A DNA stretch of 64,000 bases, from the NCBI GenBank assembly GCA_947425785.1, contig CANEAY010000011.1, positions 1 through 64,000 on the forward strand, in the 5' to 3' direction. The stretch is from an uncultured Pseudoflavonifractor sp. GTDB taxonomy: Bacteria; Bacillota; Clostridia; Oscillospirales; Oscillospiraceae. Shown piece after piece: positions 18,907 through 27,741 of the stretch. Under the pieces are notes generated by a model, which saw only the letters and a program-made list of their open reading frames with translations, made no database searches and was not told the origin of the DNA. Within the stretch, counting starts at the first letter, position 1. Every line of letters starts with the position of its first letter. The position numbers and the translations under genes were made by a program.

Positions 18907-19848
18907 ATGAAGGAGCCGGTGCTGGTTATCATGGCTGCCGGAATGGGTTCCAGGTTTGGCGGGCTCAAGCAGATCACCCCGGTGGACGCCGCGGGACACA
19001 TGATCATCGACTTTTCTCTCTACGATGCCTGGCGCGCAGGCTTTCGCAAGGTGGTGTTCATCATCAAGAAGGCCATCGAGGTGGATTTCAAGGCCGCTGT
19101 AGGCGCCCGGATGGAGAAGTATTTTGACGTGCGCTACGTCTACCAGGAGGTAGACCGTCTGCCGGCAGGCTTCTCCGTGCCCGAGGGGCGCACCAAGCCC
19201 TGGGGCACCGCCCACGCCATCGCCTGCGCCGCCGAAGCCATTGACGGGCCCTTCGCCGTGCTCAACTCCGACGACTACTACGGCGTCACCTCCCTCAAGA
19301 CCATCTACGACTTTCTCAAGGCTCCCCACGCCGACAATGAGCACGCCATGGTGGGCTACCTGGTGCGCAACACGGTGACGGAGAACGGCTACGTCTCCCG
19401 GGGGGTGTGCTCCATGGAGAAGGGATATCTCACCCAGGTGGTGGAGCGGCTTCGGGTGGAGAAGCGGGGCCGGGACGCGGCCTACAGCGAGGACGGCGGG
19501 GAGAGCTGGATCGACCTGCCGGGGGACACGGTGGTGTCCATGAACCTGTGGGGGTTCCAGCAGGCTTTGCTGGAGGAATTCACCGGCCGGTTCCCGGCGT
19601 TTTTGGAGGAGAACCTGGCGAAAAACCCATTGAAGTGCGAGTATTTTCTGCCCCTCATCCCCAACGCCCAGATCCAGGAGGGGAAGGGGTCGGTGCAGGT
19701 ACTGCCCACCCAGGACGTGTGGCACGGCATCACCTACCCGGAGGATCTGGAGGATTTGAAGAAGGCCCTGGAGGACATGAAGGAAGCGGGCGTCTATCCC
19801 AGAGAGCTTTGGAAGGACGTTCCGACCATCACAAAGGAGGAAAAATAA
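18907..19848 (+). CDS. Sugar-phosphate nucleotidyltransferase family protein
   Basis: LVIMAAGMGSRFGGLKQITPV; PWGTAHAIACA; VLNSDDYYG. Confidence 0.85.
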   Translation: MKEPVLVIMAAGMGSRFGGLKQITPVDAAGHMIIDFSLYDAWRAGFRKVVFIIKKAIEVDFKAAVGARMEKYFDVRYVYQEVDRLPAGFSVPEGRTKPWGTAHAIACAAEAIDGPFAVLNSDDYYGVTSLKTIYDFLKAPHADNEHAMVGYLVRNTVTENGYVSRGVCSMEKGYLTQVVERLRVEKRGRDAAYSEDGGESWIDLPGDTVVSMNLWGFQQALLEEFTGRFPAFLEENLAKNPLKCEYFLPLIPNAQIQEGKGSVQVLPTQDVWHGITYPEDLEDLKKALEDMKEAGVYPRELWKDVPTITKEEK

Positions 19849-19849
19849 C

Positions 19850-20866
19850 ATGAAGGTTTTAGTGGCCGGCGGCATGGGCTATATCGGCTCCCACACCTGT
19901 GTGGAGCTTTTGGAGAAGGGCTATGAGGTGGTCATCGTGGACAACCTCTGCAACGCAAGCCCCGAGGCCGCCAAGCGGATAAAGGCCATCACCGGCAAGG
20001 AGCCGGGGTTCTATGAGCTGGACGTGCGGGATGAGGAAAAGCTCACCACGGTCTTTGAAAAGGAGAAGCCGGACTGCGTCATCCACTTCGCCGGGCTCAA
20101 GGCGGTAGGGGAGAGCGTGGCAAAGCCCGCCCTCTACTACGACAACAACCTGGGTTCCACCATCACCCTGTGTAAGGTGATGGCCGCCTGCGGCTGCAAG
20201 AAGCTCATCTTCTCCTCCTCGGCCACGGTGTACTCCGCCGACAACGAAATGCCCCTCACCGAGACCTCCAAGACCGGGGGCTGCACCAACCCCTACGGCT
20301 GGACAAAGTATTTCGGCGAGCGCATCCTCACCGACATCGCCGCGGCGGACAAGGAGTGGAGCGTCGTCCTCCTGCGCTACTTCAACCCCGTGGGCGCCCA
20401 TGAGAGCGGCCTTATGGGGGAGGATCCCAAGGGCATTCCCAACAACCTCATGCCCTACATCTCCCAGGTGGCGGTGGGCAAGCTGAAGGAACTGAGCGTC
20501 TTTGGCAACGACTATCCCACCCACGACGGTACCGGCGTGCGGGACTACATCCACGTGGTGGATCTGGCCCGGGGCCACGTCTTCGCCATCGACTACCTGA
20601 TGAGCCACACGGGGGCGGAGGCCATCAACCTGGGCACCGGCACCGGGTACAGCGTGCTGGATATGGTGAAGGCCTTTGAGGAGGCCAGCGGCGCCCCGGT
20701 GCCCTACCGCATCGCGCCCCGGCGGGCCGGGGACATCGCCGCCTGCTACGCCGACCCGGCCAAGAGCCGGGAGGCCCTGGGCTGGAAAGCCGAGCGGGGG
20801 CTGGTGGACATGTGCCGGGACAGCTTCCACTGGCAGAGCATGAATCCCAACGGATACGACGGTTAA
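19850..20866 (+). CDS. galE: UDP-glucose 4-epimerase
   Basis: VAGGMGYIGSHTCVELLEKGYEVVIVDNL; SSSATVY; NPYGWTK; LRYFNPVGAHESGLMGEDP. Confidence 0.96.
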   Translation: MKVLVAGGMGYIGSHTCVELLEKGYEVVIVDNLCNASPEAAKRIKAITGKEPGFYELDVRDEEKLTTVFEKEKPDCVIHFAGLKAVGESVAKPALYYDNNLGSTITLCKVMAACGCKKLIFSSSATVYSADNEMPLTETSKTGGCTNPYGWTKYFGERILTDIAAADKEWSVVLLRYFNPVGAHESGLMGEDPKGIPNNLMPYISQVAVGKLKELSVFGNDYPTHDGTGVRDYIHVVDLARGHVFAIDYLMSHTGAEAINLGTGTGYSVLDMVKAFEEASGAPVPYRIAPRRAGDIAACYADPAKSREALGWKAERGLVDMCRDSFHWQSMNPNGYDG

Positions 20867-20871
20867 AATAT

Positions 20872-20914
20872 CAGGGGACGGGGCAAATTGGCCCCGTCCC
20901 CTGTGCTTTTTCTT
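20872..20914 (+). terminator. Rho-independent terminator after galE
   Basis: CAGGGGACGGGGC-AAATTG-GCCCCGTCCCCTG then CTTTTTCTT. Confidence 0.88.
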
Positions 20915-20967
20915 GCCAAAGGGGGCCCGGCGTGGTATGATGTGCGGAATGAGAAGGAGTGATAGCC

Positions 20968-22929
20968 ATGCCTATGCAGGAGGCTGTGGAGCAATACCAG
21001 AAGGCCCTGAAGCTGGGGCGAAAATGCTATAAGGATGCGGTGGCCCACGGCAGCTATCCCTATCTGCCCGCCCTGGACGACTGCATCGTGGGGCCCAGCC
21101 TTGCGGGCACCACCGACCTGGGGGTGCTGGAGCTCCCCATGGAGATGGTGGTGGGCACCCGCACCGACGCCCGGAAGAATGCCTTTGCCGCCAACTTCAT
21201 GCCCCTTTTGGAGCCGGATACGGAGTTTGCCGCCAAGTGGATCCGGCTGTGTGACGCCCATCTGGGGGATGAGGGCATCAAGGAGCCTATCCGCTGTGTG
21301 GAGTACCTGGGCCGGTTCTACGTTCAGGAGGGGAACAAGCGGCTGAGCGTGCTGAAGAGCTTTCAGGCGGCCACGGTGCCCGCCTACGTCACCCGGATGC
21401 TCCCCCCCTGGAGCCCGGAGCCGGAGATCGTGGCCTACTATGAATTTCTCCGTTTTTATGACTGCGCCCACATCTACCGGGTGCACTTCGACCAGCCGGG
21501 GCAGTACCGCAAGCTCCAGGCCGCCCTGGGTCTGGAGGAGGACTATGTTTGGAGCGAGGAGGAGCGGCTGGATTTCCTGGCCGCCTTTACCAGGTTCCAG
21601 GCCGCCTATGAGCGCGTCCGCCGCCAGGAGGAGCGGCTCACCACCTCCGACGCACTGCTGGTGTGGCTGAAGGTCTATCCCTTCCAGGCCCTCAAGGACA
21701 TGAACGACGGGGAGCTGGACAAGAGCCTGGAGGCGGTGTGGCCCGACGTGGTCTCCGCCGCCCAGCCCGACCCCATCGCGGTGGACACTGTTCCGGCGGA
21801 GCCGGACAACAAGGGCATTATGGGCCTTCTCTTCGGCAAGCCCCGGCCCAGCCATCTGCAGGTGGCCTTCGTCTACTCCCACGCCCCCGACATGAGCAAC
21901 TGGGTCAGGGGCCACGACCTGGGGCGCAAGTATCTGGAAGCTGTCATGGAGGACAAGGTGACCATAAAGACCTATTGGCCCCAGGGGGAGGAGGACAGCG
22001 ACGAGGCCATGATGGAGCAGGCCATCGCCCAGGGGGCCCAGGTGCTCTTTTCCACTGCCCCCCAACAGATCGGCGCCTGCCGGAAGATGGCGGCCCTCTA
22101 CCCGGAGGTAAAGATCCTCAACTGCTCCCTCTTCATGCCCTATACCGGGGTGCGAACCTATTACAGCCGTATCTACGAGGCCAAGTTCCTCTCCGGGGTG
22201 GTGGCGGGTTCCCTCTGCCGGGGGGAGGAGATCGGCTATATCGCCAGCTCCCCTGTTTTTGGGGTGCCCGCCAGCATCAACGCCTTTGCCCTGGGGGCCG
22301 GGCTCACCTGTCCCGGGGCCAGGATACGCCTGCGGTGGTCCTGCTGTGAGCCGGAGGCCCTGGAGCGGTTCAACGCCGAGGGGGTAAAGCTGGTGTCCAA
22401 CCGGGACGTGCCCACCCCGGCCCAATATCAGGCCAAGTGGGGCCTCAGCCGGCTCCGGGAGGACGGAAGCCGGGAGCCTCTCATCTCCCCCTTCTGGAAC
22501 TGGGGCATCTTCTACGAGCAGGTGGTGGGCAGTATCCTGGACGGGGGCTGGGACATGGCGGGGAGCCACGGCAGGCCCCAGGCCATCAACTACTGGTGGG
22601 GCATCCAGACCGGGGTGGTGGGGGTGCGGTGCGCCCCCGCTCTGCCCGAGGGGTGCCGCCGCCTGGTGGAGATATTGGAGCGGGACATCGCCGCCGGAGA
22701 GCTGGATCCCTTCCGGCGGGTCATCCGGGACAACACCGGCGTGGAGCGCAGCGACGGGGAGCGGTGGTTCTCCCCGGAGGAAATTTTGAAGATGGACTGG
22801 CTGTGCGAGGGGGTAGAGGGGGAACTGCCCAGCTTCGACACTCTTATCCCCGCGGCCCAGGAGATGGTGCGGCTCCAGGGAGTCTACCGGGAGGACATCC
22901 CGCCCCGGAAGGAGGGGGTGGTGCTGTGA
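20968..22929 (+). CDS. Fusion of N-terminal ParB/sulfiredoxin-like segment with a C-terminal BMP/PnrA-type binding domain, no signal peptide
   Basis: VEYLGRFYVQEGNKRLSVLKSFQAATVPAYV (ParB-like), then LQVAFVYSHAPDMSNWVRGHDLGRKYLE...YEAKFLSGVVAG...IGYIASSPVFGVPASINAFALGA (BMP-like). Confidence 0.65.
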   Translation: MPMQEAVEQYQKALKLGRKCYKDAVAHGSYPYLPALDDCIVGPSLAGTTDLGVLELPMEMVVGTRTDARKNAFAANFMPLLEPDTEFAAKWIRLCDAHLGDEGIKEPIRCVEYLGRFYVQEGNKRLSVLKSFQAATVPAYVTRMLPPWSPEPEIVAYYEFLRFYDCAHIYRVHFDQPGQYRKLQAALGLEEDYVWSEEERLDFLAAFTRFQAAYERVRRQEERLTTSDALLVWLKVYPFQALKDMNDGELDKSLEAVWPDVVSAAQPDPIAVDTVPAEPDNKGIMGLLFGKPRPSHLQVAFVYSHAPDMSNWVRGHDLGRKYLEAVMEDKVTIKTYWPQGEEDSDEAMMEQAIAQGAQVLFSTAPQQIGACRKMAALYPEVKILNCSLFMPYTGVRTYYSRIYEAKFLSGVVAGSLCRGEEIGYIASSPVFGVPASINAFALGAGLTCPGARIRLRWSCCEPEALERFNAEGVKLVSNRDVPTPAQYQAKWGLSRLREDGSREPLISPFWNWGIFYEQVVGSILDGGWDMAGSHGRPQAINYWWGIQTGVVGVRCAPALPEGCRRLVEILERDIAAGELDPFRRVIRDNTGVERSDGERWFSPEEILKMDWLCEGVEGELPSFDTLIPAAQEMVRLQGVYREDIPPRKEGVVL

Positions 22930-23531
22930 AGATCCTGTGTCTGGCTGACGAGGAGTGCTCCCAACTCTGGGAGAACTACCGTCCGGAGCTTTTGGAGGGG
23001 GTGGAGCTCATCCTCTCCTGCGGCGATCTGAAGCCGGAATACCTGTCCTTTCTGGTGACCATGGCGGGGGTGCCCCTGCTCTACGTTCACGGCAACCACG
23101 ACGAGCGGTACAGGGAGCAGCCCCCCGAGGGCTGTGACTGCATCGACGGGAAAGTGGTGACGGTGAAGGGCCTTCGCATCCTGGGCCTGGGGGGCGCCCG
23201 GCGGTACAAGCCGGGGCCCAACCTCTACTCCGAGGGGGAGATGGGCCTGCGGGCGGCCAGGGCCTTGCCCGGCATCCTCCGCCGGGGAGGACTGGATCTG
23301 ATGGTCACCCATGCCGCCCCCAGGGGCTACGGGGACGGGGAGGACTATACCCACCAGGGCTTTCAGACCTTTAACCGGCTGGTGGAGCGGTTCAGCCCCG
23401 ACTATCTGGTCCACGGCCATGTGCACCTCAACTACGGTCACAATATCCCCCGGCAGCACCAGCTGGGGGACACGGTCGTCCTCAACGCCTTCCAGCGGTG
23501 CATCATTGATGTGGAGCCAAAGGGTGTTTGA
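22926..23531 (+). CDS. Metallophosphoesterase
   Basis: GTG 22926 overlaps the upstream stop; ILSCGDLKPEYLSFLV; VHGNHDERY; MVTHAAPRGYGDG; HGHVHLNYG. The track's 364-aa ORF is over-extended. Confidence 0.85.
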   Translation: MKILCLADEECSQLWENYRPELLEGVELILSCGDLKPEYLSFLVTMAGVPLLYVHGNHDERYREQPPEGCDCIDGKVVTVKGLRILGLGGARRYKPGPNLYSEGEMGLRAARALPGILRRGGLDLMVTHAAPRGYGDGEDYTHQGFQTFNRLVERFSPDYLVHGHVHLNYGHNIPRQHQLGDTVVLNAFQRCIIDVEPKGV

Positions 23532-23539
23532 ATAGAAAG

Positions 23540-23585
23540 AAAAGAGGCCCGGAGGGCGGCAATGCCGCCCTCCGGGCCTCTTTTG
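23540..23585. terminator. Bidirectional terminator
   Basis: AAAAGAGGCCCGGAGGGCGGC-AAT-GCCGCCCTCCGGGCCTCTTTT. Confidence 0.9.
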
Positions 23586-23591
23586 TAAATT

Positions 23592-24662
23592 TTACAGCTG
23601 GGCGCAGGGGAGGGTCATCCGGGTGAGAAGACCGCCGCCGGGGGCGTTCTCCGCCCGGATGGCCCCGCCGTGGGCCTTGACGATACTGCCGCAGATGGCG
23701 AGGCCCAGGCCGGAGACCTTCCGCCCCCGGTCGGAGGTATAGAGGGGCTCAAAGATCTGCCCCAGCAGCTCCGGGGGCACCCCCACGCCGTTGTCCCGGA
23801 AGGAGAGGAGGAGCTGATCTTCCTCCCGGCGGCATTGGAGCCTTAGCTCCAGATGGGGGGCCTGGGCGTGACTAATGCTGTTGGAGATGAGGTTGCCGAA
23901 GAGCCGGCGCATATGCTCCCAGCTGCAGATGAGCTGGGCGTCGGGGGAGAGGCACTCCACCTGGAAGGACACGCCGGCGTCCTCCAGCTCGTCGCTGAAT
24001 TCCCGCTGCAGGCGGCGGCACAGCTCCTGGGCGGTCATCAGGGCCATGGGGGTGCTCTCCCGCAGGCCCACATCCAGGTAGTCGTCAAATTCGTCCACCA
24101 CCGCCTTCAGATGGAGGGCCTTTTCGTGGACGAGATCCAGGTACTGCTCCCTGCGCTCCGGGGAGAGGCTGTTGGAGCGCAGCCGCTCCGAGTAGCCCAG
24201 CACCGAGGTGAGGGGGGTCTTGATGTCGTGGGAGATGGAGGCGATGAGCCGCCGCTCCGCCTGCTCCTTCTGGGCGATGCGCTCGGTGAGCTCCACAAAG
24301 GCATTTTGAAGCCGCCCGATCTCGTCGGCGCGGACGGTGCGCTCGGGGATCTGTCCCGTGGCGGAATACTGCTGCATGGCCCTGCGCAGGTGGATGATGG
24401 GGGCAATGGCGATAAAGAAGAGAAGAACGGCGGCCACCGCCAGCACCAGCAGGTTAAAAAGCAGCATACTGAAGGCGGCGTACCGGGAGGCCACCGCCGG
24501 GTCGGCGGCGGTGTAGATGGCCTGGAGGGTGTCCACAAAGTGGAGGGAGATGACCACCCAGTCCAGCAAAGCCAGGGCCACCACTACAATGATGAGCTTG
24601 TGGTTCAGGCGGCTGGAGAGCCAGCCTACGCCGGGAAACTTCCGTTTTTCCTGGGTGTCCAT
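23592..24662 (-). CDS. Sensor histidine kinase
   Basis: Two TM segments; H-box ASISHDIKTPLTSVLGYSERL; N-box NLISNSISHA; G-box RDNGVGVPPE, GLGLAICGSIVKAHGG. Confidence 0.95.
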   Translation of the reverse strand: MDTQEKRKFPGVGWLSSRLNHKLIIVVVALALLDWVVISLHFVDTLQAIYTAADPAVASRYAAFSMLLFNLLVLAVAAVLLFFIAIAPIIHLRRAMQQYSATGQIPERTVRADEIGRLQNAFVELTERIAQKEQAERRLIASISHDIKTPLTSVLGYSERLRSNSLSPERREQYLDLVHEKALHLKAVVDEFDDYLDVGLRESTPMALMTAQELCRRLQREFSDELEDAGVSFQVECLSPDAQLICSWEHMRRLFGNLISNSISHAQAPHLELRLQCRREEDQLLLSFRDNGVGVPPELLGQIFEPLYTSDRGRKVSGLGLAICGSIVKAHGGAIRAENAPGGGLLTRMTLPCAQL

Positions 24663-24666
24663 GACG

Positions 24667-25374
24667 TCACTTCCCCTCGATGAGGCCGCTCTGGGTGACA
24701 AAGCGGTAGCCCTGGCCCCAGACGGTCTTGATGTAGCGCCAGTCGGGATCCAGCTTCAGGCGCAGGTTTTTGATGTTGATGGCCACGGTGCTCATGTCCC
24801 CGTACTCGGTCTGCCACACGTCCCGGTAGATGCGCTCCCGGGACAGGGTCTGGCCCGCGTGGGTCATCAGGTAGGTCAGAAGCTCCATCTCCCGGGTGGA
24901 CAGGGCCACGGATTCTCCCGAGCGGGTGACGGTGACGTTCTCCGCGTCCAGGCAGATCTCCCCGATCTGAATAGGCCCCCGGCCGGTGGCCGCGGCGGCG
25001 GAGACGATGCGGGATTGGCGGCGCAGGTGGGCCTGGACACGGGCGGCCAGCACCTCCAGCTCAAAAGGCTTTGTAAGGTAGTCGTCGGCCCCCAGCCCCA
25101 AAGCGCCGGTGATGTCCTTGACCGAGTCCTTGGCGCTCAAAAAGAGGATAGGGCAGTCCACCCTGTCCCGCACCCGGCGGCACACCTCCAGGCCGTCTAT
25201 CCCCTTCATCATAATATCCAGCAGGATGAGGTCAAAGCTCTCCCCCTCCAGTTTCTCCAGCGCCTCCTCCCCGGAGGCGGCGGCAGTGACGGAAAGCCCC
25301 TGGTCGGTGAGCACGTCGGAGACCAGCAGGCGGATGGAGACGTCGTCATCCACGATAAGTATTTTGCCATTCAC
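24667..25374 (-). CDS. OmpR-family response regulator
   Basis: NGKILIVDDDVSIRLLV...DLILLDIMMKGIDGLEVC...winged helix LSTREMELLTYLMTHAGQTLSRERIYRDVW; GTG 25374. Confidence 0.95.
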   Translation of the reverse strand: MNGKILIVDDDVSIRLLVSDVLTDQGLSVTAAASGEEALEKLEGESFDLILLDIMMKGIDGLEVCRRVRDRVDCPILFLSAKDSVKDITGALGLGADDYLTKPFELEVLAARVQAHLRRQSRIVSAAAATGRGPIQIGEICLDAENVTVTRSGESVALSTREMELLTYLMTHAGQTLSRERIYRDVWQTEYGDMSTVAINIKNLRLKLDPDWRYIKTVWGQGYRFVTQSGLIEGK

Positions 25375-25602
25375 TTGACCTGCACTTCCTTTCCCTGCAA
25401 GCATACCATACACGTATGGAAAAATCCATGAAAAAGTATGAAAAGCGGACTGAAAAAGAGGGAAATGGGCCTGTACCATCTATGAAGAATTATGAGAAAG
25501 GGCCCCAAAGCGTTGACTTTCCCCCGGCGGAAAACTAAGATGATGGCATTCCCCCCGGCAGGGGGCATCTGTTTTTGACCCAAGCTATTTTCCCGGAAGG
25601 TG

Positions 25603-27741
25603 ATGGAATTGCTGGAAAAGATCGCCCACAAACTGACCCGAAAGCCCAAACTGGTGGTGACTGTGGCCATACTGCTGCTCATCCCCAGTATTATGGGCTA
25701 CTTTGGGACCCGGGTCAACTACGATATCCTGACCTACCTGCCCCAGGAGCTGGACTCGGTAAAAGGGGAGGCCCTGCTGGAGGAGCCCTTCAAAATGGCG
25801 GCCACCACCATGCTCATCGTGGAGGATATGCCGCCGGAGTACACCAACCAGCTGTTGGAGCAGGTACAGCAGGTACCCGGCGTCAGCGGAGCCATCTGGC
25901 TGTCCAACCTGGTGGGCGTCCAGCTTCCTCAGGAGATGCTCCCCGACGAGCTGCGGGACGTGTTCTTTTCCGGCAATGCCACCATGATGATCGTCCAGTA
26001 CGACCAGGCCGGGGCCTCGGAATCCACCATGAAGGCCATCGATGAGGTGCGCAGGCTGTGCAATAAAAACTGCTTCCTGGCGGGCTTTTCGGTGTTCATC
26101 AAGGACACCAAGGATCTGGTGGTCAAGGAGATGCCCCTCTATGTGGTCATGGCGGTGGCCCTCTCCATGGCTGCCATGTGCCTGATGATGGATTCCTGGC
26201 TCCTTCCCGTAGCCCTGCTGCTGTCCATCGGCCTGGCGGTCATTTATAACTTCGGCACCAACATCTTCTTTGGGGAGATATCCTTTATCACCCAGGCCAT
26301 TGCCGCGGTTTTGCAGCTGGGCGTCACCATGGACTACTCCATCTTCCTCTACGACCGCTACCTGGAGGAGCTGCCACACCACGAGGACAGGCGGGACGCC
26401 ATGGCCACCGCCATCGTGGCCGCCTTCAAGTCCCTGTCCGGCTCCTCCCTCACCACCATCGCCGGCTTCCTGGCCCTGTGCTTTATGCGCCTGACTTTGG
26501 GCAAGGACATCGGCTTCGTCATGGCCAAGGGGGTGGTGCTGGGGGTGGCCACCGTGGTGCTGGTGCTTCCCGCCATCCTTCTCCAAATGGACAGGGGCAT
26601 CCAGAAATTCCACCACCCCTGCCTCAAGCCGAAAATGGAGGGGGTCAACGCCTTCATCGTCCGGCACCGGAAGGGCTTTGTGGCCCTCTTCCTCCTGCTT
26701 TTCATCCCGGCGGTCTACGCCAACAACCACGTGGAGATGTACTACAAGCTGGACGAGTCCCTGCCCCAGGATATGCCCTCCATCGTCTCTACCAACAAGC
26801 TCAAGGACGACTTTAATATGGCCTCCAGCCACTTCATTGTCATGGAGGACGACTTGGGCCACAATGAGATGCTCTCCCTGCTGGACGAGATGGAGGCGGT
26901 GCCCGGCATCACCAGCGTGGCCGCCTACGACAAGTTCCTTCCCGCCGGCATCCCCGACTTCTTTATCCCCGACGCCATCAAGGATATCTGCAAGAAGGAC
27001 GGGTACCAGATGATGATGGTCAACTCCTCCTACGTCACCGCCTCCGACGAGGTGGCCCGGCAGCTGGACACCCTGAAGGAAATTCTCCATAGGTATGATC
27101 CCAACGCCTACATCACCGGCGAGGCGGCGCTGACCGCCGACCTTATCACCGTCACCGATGTGGATTTCAAGGTGACGAGCTACCTGTCCATCCTTGCCAT
27201 TTTGATTTTGGTGGCCATCACCTTCAAGTCCATTGCCATCCCCATTTTGCTGGTGGCCACCATCGAGCTGGCCATCTTCATCAACCAGGGCATCCCCTAC
27301 TTCACCGGCAGCGTGGTGGCCTTTGTGGCCCCCACCGTCATCGGATGCGTCCAGCTGGGCGCCACGGTGGACTACGCCATCCTCATGACCACCCGGTTCC
27401 AGGAGGAACTGCAAAAGGGCCGCGACAGGCTGGAGGCCATCCAGACCGCCGCCACCTCGGCGGATACCTCCATCCTCACCTCCGCCCTGGTGTTCTTCTG
27501 CGCCACCATCGGCGTGGCGGCGGTGTCCACCATGGACATCGTAAAGGCCATCTGCATGATGCTCTCCCGGGGCGCCATCATCTCCGCCCTTGTGAGCATC
27601 TTCATCCTTCCCTCGGTGCTGTGCGTCTTTGAGCCCCTCATCCACAAGACCACCCTCCACTGGCGGACGCCCAAGCCACCCAGGGAGAGAAAGATCCCCG
27701 CCCTGCAGACAGCAAAAGGAAAGGAGTCCGATCCCCAATGA
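25603..27741 (+). CDS. RND/MMPL superfamily exporter
   Basis: Duplicated 6-TM architecture; TQAIAAVLQLGVTMDYSIFLYDRYLEE and PTVIGCVQLGATVDYAILMTTRFQEE. Confidence 0.92.
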   Translation: MELLEKIAHKLTRKPKLVVTVAILLLIPSIMGYFGTRVNYDILTYLPQELDSVKGEALLEEPFKMAATTMLIVEDMPPEYTNQLLEQVQQVPGVSGAIWLSNLVGVQLPQEMLPDELRDVFFSGNATMMIVQYDQAGASESTMKAIDEVRRLCNKNCFLAGFSVFIKDTKDLVVKEMPLYVVMAVALSMAAMCLMMDSWLLPVALLLSIGLAVIYNFGTNIFFGEISFITQAIAAVLQLGVTMDYSIFLYDRYLEELPHHEDRRDAMATAIVAAFKSLSGSSLTTIAGFLALCFMRLTLGKDIGFVMAKGVVLGVATVVLVLPAILLQMDRGIQKFHHPCLKPKMEGVNAFIVRHRKGFVALFLLLFIPAVYANNHVEMYYKLDESLPQDMPSIVSTNKLKDDFNMASSHFIVMEDDLGHNEMLSLLDEMEAVPGITSVAAYDKFLPAGIPDFFIPDAIKDICKKDGYQMMMVNSSYVTASDEVARQLDTLKEILHRYDPNAYITGEAALTADLITVTDVDFKVTSYLSILAILILVAITFKSIAIPILLVATIELAIFINQGIPYFTGSVVAFVAPTVIGCVQLGATVDYAILMTTRFQEELQKGRDRLEAIQTAATSADTSILTSALVFFCATIGVAAVSTMDIVKAICMMLSRGAIISALVSIFILPSVLCVFEPLIHKTTLHWRTPKPPRERKIPALQTAKGKESDPQ

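Noticed and set aside
22437-22925. N-terminal extension of the metallophosphoesterase ORF
   Set aside because: Overlaps the BMP-fusion gene in another frame; the conserved protein starts at GTG 22926
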